Source: Tepidicaulis sp002389665 (GTDB lineage: Bacteria > Pseudomonadota > Alphaproteobacteria > Parvibaculales > Parvibaculaceae). From it: a DNA stretch of 64,000 bases. Shown piece after piece: positions 59,467-64,000 of this stretch. The notes below the pieces were generated by a model. It searched no databases and had not been told where the DNA came from. It was given only the letters and a program-made list of their open reading frames with translations. Every line of letters starts with the position of its first letter. Within the stretch, counting starts at the first letter, position 1. A program made the position numbers and the translations under genes. The stretch lies in assembly GCF_965222285.1 (NCBI RefSeq), contig NZ_OZ244942.1:1178001-1242000 (forward strand), in the 5' to 3' direction.

Positions 59467-59760
59467 TCAACTGCCCTGCTTCACCGGATGGGCCGGATAG
59501 CCCGCGCTCACGCTGGCAGTCGCGATGGCGTCCGGGTTTGTCTTTGCGTCGTCGAAGGTCACGGTTGCGGTTTTGGCTCGGAACGAAACGGCGACCTTTG
59601 CGACGCCGACGACCCCCTCCATCGAACTCTTCACGATGTAGGGACACGAGGCACAGGTCATGTTGTCGACAGCGAAGGTGATTGTGCGCTCGCCAGCGAA
59701 TGCAGTCGATGCCGTCATCACTGAGGCGATCAGGGCGAAAGCGCCCAAACTCTTCTTCAT
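59467..59760 (-). CDS. merP: Periplasmic mercury-binding protein MerP
   Basis: A 97-residue periplasmic carrier with a cleavable signal peptide (KKSLGAFALIASVMTASTAFA, residues 2-22) and a heavy-metal-associated fold. The Hg site is NMTCASC with C36 and C39. It hands Hg(II) to MerT. It follows merT by 21 bases on the same strand. Length and motif are as usual. Confidence 0.95.
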   Translation of the reverse strand: MKKSLGAFALIASVMTASTAFAGERTITFAVDNMTCASCPYIVKSSMEGVVGVAKVAVSFRAKTATVTFDDAKTNPDAIATASVSAGYPAHPVKQGS

Positions 59761-59781
59761 GGGTCGGGTCTCCTCTTGGTG

Positions 59782-60207
59782 TCAGGTGCGAAGCAGTAGC
59801 GGGGCGACGTAGTCGAAGGCAAAGGCGGCAATCACAAGCGCGGTCGCCATCCAGAGCGCGAGTTGAACAAAGCGGCTGGGAATCGGGCGTGCGCAGGCAG
59901 CGCCATCAGCACAGGCCCGTCTGGGCTTCCAATAAACGAGGTAGAAGCCATAGCCGAGCAGGCCTGCCGTCCCCGCGACGAAGAACGGCTTATAAGGTGC
60001 GAGCGCCGTCAGATTGCCGATCCAGGCGCCGCCGATGCCGAGGCTAAACAAGATCAGCGGCACGATGCAGCAGGACGAGGCAGCGAGCGCGCCGAAAATG
60101 CCGCCAACGGCGATCAGACGCTGCCGTCCGACCTCACCGCGCTCGGACGCGGAAAGATCCGCCGCAGGGGGCGCCGTGCCTGCCGTTCCGGATCGCGATG
60201 CGACCAT
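59782..60207 (-). CDS. merT: Mercuric ion transporter MerT
   Basis: A 141-residue inner-membrane importer with three helices. The vicinal cysteine pair C46-C47 in ALAASSCCIVPLILFSLGIGGAW is in the first helix, and a second cysteine set RRACADGAACARP lies in the cytosolic loop. The N-terminal 30 residues are a polar extension. It is first in the structural mer operon, transcribed divergently from merR. Confidence 0.94.
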   Translation of the reverse strand: MVASRSGTAGTAPPAADLSASERGEVGRQRLIAVGGIFGALAASSCCIVPLILFSLGIGGAWIGNLTALAPYKPFFVAGTAGLLGYGFYLVYWKPRRACADGAACARPIPSRFVQLALWMATALVIAAFAFDYVAPLLLRT

Positions 60208-60248
60208 GGCCGTTCTCTCTCTCCTTGTCGAAATCCTATGCGTGCCGT

Positions 60249-60279
60249 AGCATGCGGTCTGTAGTCGCTACAGGGTCAA
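60249..60279 (-). promoter_or_regulatory. mer promoter with MerR operator
   Basis: Read on the minus strand: TTGACC (60274-60279), a 19-bp spacer and CATGCT (60249-60254), the long spacing that MerR-type activators correct by twisting. Inside the spacer lies the dyad CTGTAG-CGA-CTACAG (60259-60273). Symmetry and spacing are seen; the -10 match is weak. Confidence 0.75.
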
Positions 60280-60292
60280 GAGGGATTTTGCG

Positions 60293-60721
60293 ATGCGCGA
60301 TCACGCCGTGGTGAAGGGCCTGCAGCGAGCCGAGCTCGCCCAACGGACGGGGTGCAACCTGGAGACCGTGCGCTATTACGAGAAGGTCGGTCTTCTGCCC
60401 GAACCGCCGCGCACGGCTGGCGGCTATCGCAGCTACGACACGTCGCATGAGCGGCGCCTTCGCTTCGTGTTGCGGGCGCGTGAGCTCGGCTTCTCCCTTG
60501 ATGAAATCCGTGAGCTGCTGCGTCTCGTCGACGAGCGCGACCAGCCCTGTGCCGAGGCGCGCGCCGTCGCCGCCGCACACCTTGAGGACGTGCAGGCGAA
60601 GATCGCCGATCTGAAGCGCATGGAGCGGGTGCTCAAGAAGGTTGTCGCACAATGTGCCGACGGGACGTTGCCGGAATGCCCGCTGATCGAGACGCTGTTC
60701 CAGGAGGGTGCGGTCAACTGA
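60293..60721 (+). CDS. merR: Mercury-responsive regulator MerR
   Basis: A 142-residue MerR-type activator-repressor. The winged-helix begins RAELAQRTGCNLETVRYYEKVGLLPEPPR. Hg(II)-binding cysteines are C86, C121 and C129 (DQPCAEAR, QCADGTLPECPL), spaced 35 and 8, close to but one shorter than the Tn501 spacing. The dimer helix RLRFVLRARELGFSLDEIRELLRL is present. It is divergent from merT with the 19-bp-spacer promoter between them. Start ATG at 60293. Confidence 0.95.
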   Translation: MRDHAVVKGLQRAELAQRTGCNLETVRYYEKVGLLPEPPRTAGGYRSYDTSHERRLRFVLRARELGFSLDEIRELLRLVDERDQPCAEARAVAAAHLEDVQAKIADLKRMERVLKKVVAQCADGTLPECPLIETLFQEGAVN

Positions 60722-60764
60722 TCGCACCCGGTGGAGCCCGTGAAACGGCCCGCTGAGGGGGCGC

Positions 60765-61697
60765 CTACGCGGCGCCCCTGACTTCGTGCCGATGAGCATT
60801 GGCTTGCCGGGCGTTCATCCAGTCGGCGATCTCTTGTGCCTTGCTCGCAGCCGTGAAGATGGCGCGCTTGTCGGAGCGCAGCACTTCGAGCCAGGAGGCG
60901 ATGTAGCGGGCGTGGTCGGGTCGTGGCTCAACACTGAGGTTGAGGTCGGCGCAGATCATGGCGCTGAGAAGCTCGACCGTGCATTCTTCCATGGCGTAGG
61001 CGGCCGAGCCGAACCGTCCGGACAGATCGCGGTCGAGGCGATGCTTGGCGCCGGACGCGTGACCGCATTCGTGGAGCAGCACCGCGTAGTAGGCAACCGC
61101 ATCCCGGAAGCAGGCGAACTCGGGCATCTGCACGTAGTCCTTCGATGGGATGTAGCAGGCCTGCGATCCGCCGTGGCGAATGTCGATGCCCAGCGCCGCG
61201 CAGAAGCGTTCGGCGTGCGCGATCCGCTCGACCTCGGGAAGCACCGGCATCTCGGGCGGAGTGTAGCCGTCGACCTGGGCGCAGTTGAAGACGGTGTAGC
61301 CGCGGGCGAATAGACGTCGGGCGGCCGCGTCCTGATCTGCGTCGCCGTCCTGACGCTCCGCCTCGCCGTTGCGATCGTTGATCTTCCAGAATACGACCAG
61401 ATGGCCGCGCTCGCCCTTGCGGACTTGGGCGCCGAGCTCCTGCCACTGGCGATAAGTGCCCCAGATGCCGGCGGCATAACCGGACGCCTGCGCCGCAGCC
61501 CAGAGCGAGAGGATGTTGACGCCGCGATAGGCCTTGCGCGAGGCGACGTTGACGGGCGTGGTGATGGCCGATCCGTCGTGATGCCAGGGCATCCGGTACT
61601 CGCCGGCGCCGACCTCGATAGCGGCGATGATCTGGTTGGTGACGCGCTCGTAGATATCGTTGCCGGTCCGGGCCTGGCTGTTGGTATCGGTGGTCAT
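60765..61697 (-). CDS. ArdC-like antirestriction/zincin protein
   Basis: A 310-residue protein of the ArdC type found on conjugative islands, where it protects incoming DNA from host restriction. The N-terminal ssDNA-binding region includes RGVNILSLWAAAQASGYAAGIWGTYRQW, a family hallmark. The C-terminal zinc protease motif is HECGH at residues 209-213, with ASWLEVLRSDKRAIFTAASKAQEIADW as the conserved end. ATG at 61695-61697. A 223-base gap to the next gene holds only a small hairpin (CGCCCTC...GAGGGCG near 61717). Confidence 0.9.
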   Translation of the reverse strand: MTTDTNSQARTGNDIYERVTNQIIAAIEVGAGEYRMPWHHDGSAITTPVNVASRKAYRGVNILSLWAAAQASGYAAGIWGTYRQWQELGAQVRKGERGHLVVFWKINDRNGEAERQDGDADQDAAARRLFARGYTVFNCAQVDGYTPPEMPVLPEVERIAHAERFCAALGIDIRHGGSQACYIPSKDYVQMPEFACFRDAVAYYAVLLHECGHASGAKHRLDRDLSGRFGSAAYAMEECTVELLSAMICADLNLSVEPRPDHARYIASWLEVLRSDKRAIFTAASKAQEIADWMNARQANAHRHEVRGAA

Positions 61698-61920
61698 GGG
61701 TGGCTCCTGTGCTCGCCCTCTCCGTCGAGGGCGAAGCGGCAGGGGCAGACGCGGCGAGCCGGGCCGTCACACCCTGTTCACGGTTGCTGGTGCGGAACAG
61801 GGTTGACGGGCCGGCAGCGTCTGCCACAACCGAGCCCCTACCTCGACGGGCGAGCACGAGAGACGTCGGCCATGACCGATGGCCGCAGGACCGGCCGGCC
61901 GTGAGGATATTGCGTGGCTC

Positions 61921-62364
61921 TCAGCCAGCGACGTCTCGCGGCGAGCGCCGCAGCGGAACGACCTTGGCCTCATTCAATCGCGCCAGTTCATCCTTCAAGC
62001 CGGCAATCACCTCGTCACGCTCGGCAACCAGCAACGTCAGCACCTGGATGTGCTGCGCGAGCGTGCGGGTCAACGCGCGCAGTTCGGCCATCTCCGCACC
62101 GCGCACGGCCCGGAGCTCGGCTTCAAGGGAGCGGACGCGATCCTTCAGTGCTTGAGGAGATGATCGGCGCTGGCGGGCTTCGGCAGCACGAAACTCGGCG
62201 AGAAGATCGACCGCGCGGTTCGCCGTTGCCCGGCTGACGCCGGCCTCGCGCGCCAGATTGGAGACGGTGAGCGCGCCGTCGGTGCGCTCGGGCCGACCGT
62301 CGAGCAGTCGTGCCATTGCCGCCCTCAATGCCGCCTCGCTCTTCGGACCCGTTCGTGTGGTCAT
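61921..62364 (-). CDS. TnpC-like HTH/coiled-coil protein of a Tn554-type module
   Basis: A 147-residue protein. The N-terminal part reads LTVSNLAREAGVSRATANRAVDLL, a helix-turn-helix, and residues 65-130 are a long charged coiled coil (LKDRVRSLEAELRAVRGAEMAELRALTRTLAQHIQVLTLL). In Tn554-type transposons a small coiled-coil TnpC follows the integrase genes, and the four-base overlap with the integrase upstream supports that. The exact family is not certain. ATG at 62362-62364. Confidence 0.65.
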   Translation of the reverse strand: MTTRTGPKSEAALRAAMARLLDGRPERTDGALTVSNLAREAGVSRATANRAVDLLAEFRAAEARQRRSSPQALKDRVRSLEAELRAVRGAEMAELRALTRTLAQHIQVLTLLVAERDEVIAGLKDELARLNEAKVVPLRRSPRDVAG

Positions 62365-64000
62365 GTACCACCATCGATAAGGGGTGCAATCAGCCGGCGC
62401 TTGCGCTCGTTGTCCTGCGTAATGGCTGCGCGTTGCAGCAGCGTCAGGCGACCGTCGCTGAGCAAAGCTTCGCCCTCCATGATCGAGGCCTGCCATGGCT
62501 TGAGATGGCGCGCGGTCAAACAGGCGTTCGGGCAGCGATCGGGGCTGCATCGGGACAAGGCCGGCGCCGCCCGCTCGGAATCCGGCGCTTCTGTAAGGCA
62601 GAGCGCGGTCGCGGCTTCGAACAGGCAATCGTTGAGAAAGCCGACGTGCAAGGTTCGACCGAGATGGGCGAGCATCGTGCGCAACCGCTTGCGGTCCACG
62701 ATCCGGCCGGGCAGATCGCCAAGCTCGTCCTGCACACGCGCGAACTCGCGTCGCAATCGCGTGGCACCGGGTCCCGCCGGACCGTCATGATGAAGAAACG
62801 CTTCGTAATGAGCAACGATGTCGTCGAGCTGACCGAGCGCGCGTTCACGCTCGACCGCCAAGCGAAAATCGCCATGGGCCGAGCCCGCATAGCCTTCGAA
62901 CATGGCGACGGAAGCATGCTTGTATTGAATCTTGCCTGCGATCGTGCCGAACGGCCGGTTGGCGATGTACCACGCGATCGTGCGGCGAAGCTGCCGGGTC
63001 GTGAACTTCCAGGGCTCATCCGCGATCCGAGGAATGACCGGTTCGTTGCCAGAACGCGCATCGAGACCTTCGCGGAGAAGATTAAGCGTCGGCGTCGCAC
63101 CAATGCCGAGATGATCAGCACTCCAGGGCCAGTCCTTTAGCGCCACCCAGAGGGACGATAGTCCCTTCTCTCGACGATTACGAGCCGAGAGAACCTCCAT
63201 CACCGCAACGGCGCGGGCGACAGGTTCGATCGTGATCCAGTCAGCCGTCACGCCGCGGGCACCCTGGCGCTTGTAGACGGTGCCGCGCACGCGGTAGCGT
63301 TCGATCAATCCGTCGGCGCTGCGCTCTGCCGACACGCAGCCCGGCTGCATGGCCTGCACCTCGCTGTCGCGCATCCCAGTGAGGTAAGCGCAGATGACGT
63401 AGCAGGCGCCCTGCAGCATGCGTTCCTCTCGCGCAAGACTCAGGCCGTCGAAGCGTTCGCGCCACGGCAGGCCAGTGTCCGGATCGATGGAGATCGGCGT
63501 ATCGAGACCGCCGACCTCGGTCCCGAGCTCGGCCGCCGCCTGATCGATCAGCCGTGCGGTCTGTTTGGACTGGCTGATGCGGCCGCTCTCGCGAGCGCCT
63601 ACGTGCAGGCGCATCAGGTGAAGATTGTACGGAGGGCTCTCATCGCCGGTTTGCGGGTCGATGCGGCGGGCGACATTGGGCGCGCGCTCCCAGATCGGTA
63701 CGCCTCGGCCGGCCATCCGGCGCGCCTCGAGCCATTTGGCCATCCGCGCTCGATAAGTCTCGGCGACTGCCTGTCCGGCCTGCGCGTCCTGCGCCATCAG
63801 TTGCTCGCAACGGGCTTCGAGCGCATCAAGCTCTACTCGCGCGGCGAGGATATCCGGTGCAAAGACCTCGACGTATTTGAGCGACCAGCGCAGCATGGCG
63901 CCGATGATCGGTTCGGGAATACGCGGCGTAGCATTCTCGGCGGGTGCCGGCGGCCGCTTGGCGACATGGTGAGCCGCACGCCCACGCCACGGCAGAAAGC
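62361..64000 (-). CDS. Large tyrosine integrase, 5' end beyond window
   Basis: A tyrosine recombinase of the type carried by Tn554-like elements, over 540 residues visible. The reading frame is open to the window edge, so the ATG at 63894-63896 is probably internal. Catalytic residues are R in LTGMRDSEVQAMQ, the R-R region RQLRRTIAWYIANRP, H in QYKHASVAMFEGYAG and its following Y. The C-terminal part has a cysteine cluster (CSPDRCPNAC) and ends in ERKRRLIAPLIDGGT. It overlaps the TnpC-like gene. Partners upstream would be outside the window. Confidence 0.82.
   Translation of the reverse strand, partial: FLPWRGRAAHHVAKRPPAPAENATPRIPEPIIGAMLRWSLKYVEVFAPDILAARVELDALEARCEQLMAQDAQAGQAVAETYRARMAKWLEARRMAGRGVPIWERAPNVARRIDPQTGDESPPYNLHLMRLHVGARESGRISQSKQTARLIDQAAAELGTEVGGLDTPISIDPDTGLPWRERFDGLSLAREERMLQGACYVICAYLTGMRDSEVQAMQPGCVSAERSADGLIERYRVRGTVYKRQGARGVTADWITIEPVARAVAVMEVLSARNRREKGLSSLWVALKDWPWSADHLGIGATPTLNLLREGLDARSGNEPVIPRIADEPWKFTTRQLRRTIAWYIANRPFGTIAGKIQYKHASVAMFEGYAGSAHGDFRLAVERERALGQLDDIVAHYEAFLHHDGPAGPGATRLRREFARVQDELGDLPGRIVDRKRLRTMLAHLGRTLHVGFLNDCLFEAATALCLTEAPDSERAAPALSRCSPDRCPNACLTARHLKPWQASIMEGEALLSDGRLTLLQRAAITQDNERKRRLIAPLIDGGT

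Larger units (their letters stand above)
53919..64000. mobile_element. Genomic island attached to guaA 3' end (continues past window)
   Basis: From the guaA stop onward the genes are a P4-type integrase, AlpA-like regulator, IS21 element, mer operon, ArdC and a Tn554-like module, none of them core. The integrase faces away from guaA, as expected for insertion at the guaA 3' end. The far attachment site lies outside the window, so the right boundary is unknown and nested insertions are likely. Confidence 0.75.

Overview
The window is high-G+C chromosomal DNA, most likely from an alphaproteobacterium. The signs are the psd-pssA operon, a short GltX, an Atm1-type exporter, citramalate synthase, and a family of mirrored intergenic repeats (CCCCGG / GGCCCGG hairpins) of a kind I associate with that class. 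The genus cannot be fixed from the sequence alone; a Parvibaculum-like or Hyphomicrobiales-like background is a guess. Core genes are dense, mostly with good Shine-Dalgarno sites and short or overlapping junctions.

Layout, left to right. (1) 1-7.2 kb: a divergent arsM / arsR locus with a perfect inverted-repeat operator, an arsR-SRPBCC-VOC-TetA-like operon, and three tandem paralogous NADP-dependent MDR oxidoreductases. (2) 7.4-19.5 kb: housekeeping metabolism, comprising NAD synthetase, glutamyl-tRNA synthetase, citramalate synthase behind an isoleucine-rich leader peptide, RarD, a LOG-family protein, a LysM protein, an Atm1-type ABC exporter, and psd-pssA. (3) 19.5-36.8 kb: sensing, efflux and detoxification. 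This holds a PAS protein, a PadR-controlled RND pump, methyltransferases, an RND/MMPL-like exporter, a histidine kinase, and a TetR-flanked cluster of GST, cupin, AhpD-like protein and cytochrome P460. (4) 37,245-43,999: a 6.7-kb integrative mobilizable element in the 3' end of tRNA-Gln(CTG), bounded by a 21-bp direct repeat. It carries a two-gene Pycsar anti-phage system (pyrimidine cyclase plus three-helix membrane effector), a RecA-like RepA helicase, a MobV relaxase, a lipoprotein, a large tyrosine integrase and a perfect 50-bp palindrome. (5) 44.2-53.9 kb: core genes again (SPFH/NfeD pair, ppx-rlmE, guaB-rsmB-like-TPR-guaA). (6) 53.9-64 kb and beyond: a second island joined to the 3' end of guaA. 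It has a P4-type integrase behind iterated GACGGTATA sites, an AlpA-like regulator, an IS21-family element, a mercury operon (merR, merT-P-F-B) without merA, ArdC, and the start of a Tn554-like integrase module that leaves the window.

The most notable system is the Pycsar cassette. A phage-triggered cyclase would make cCMP or cUMP, which opens or activates the membrane effector so that the infected cell dies or stops growing. Its placement on a small element with its own integrase, relaxase and replication-type helicase suggests a defence system that moves between hosts. Second in interest are the probable Ile attenuator in front of cimA and the mer operon whose 3' end has been eroded by an IS21 element that now supplies the merB stop codon. 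All identifications are by reading protein motifs; no database search was run.
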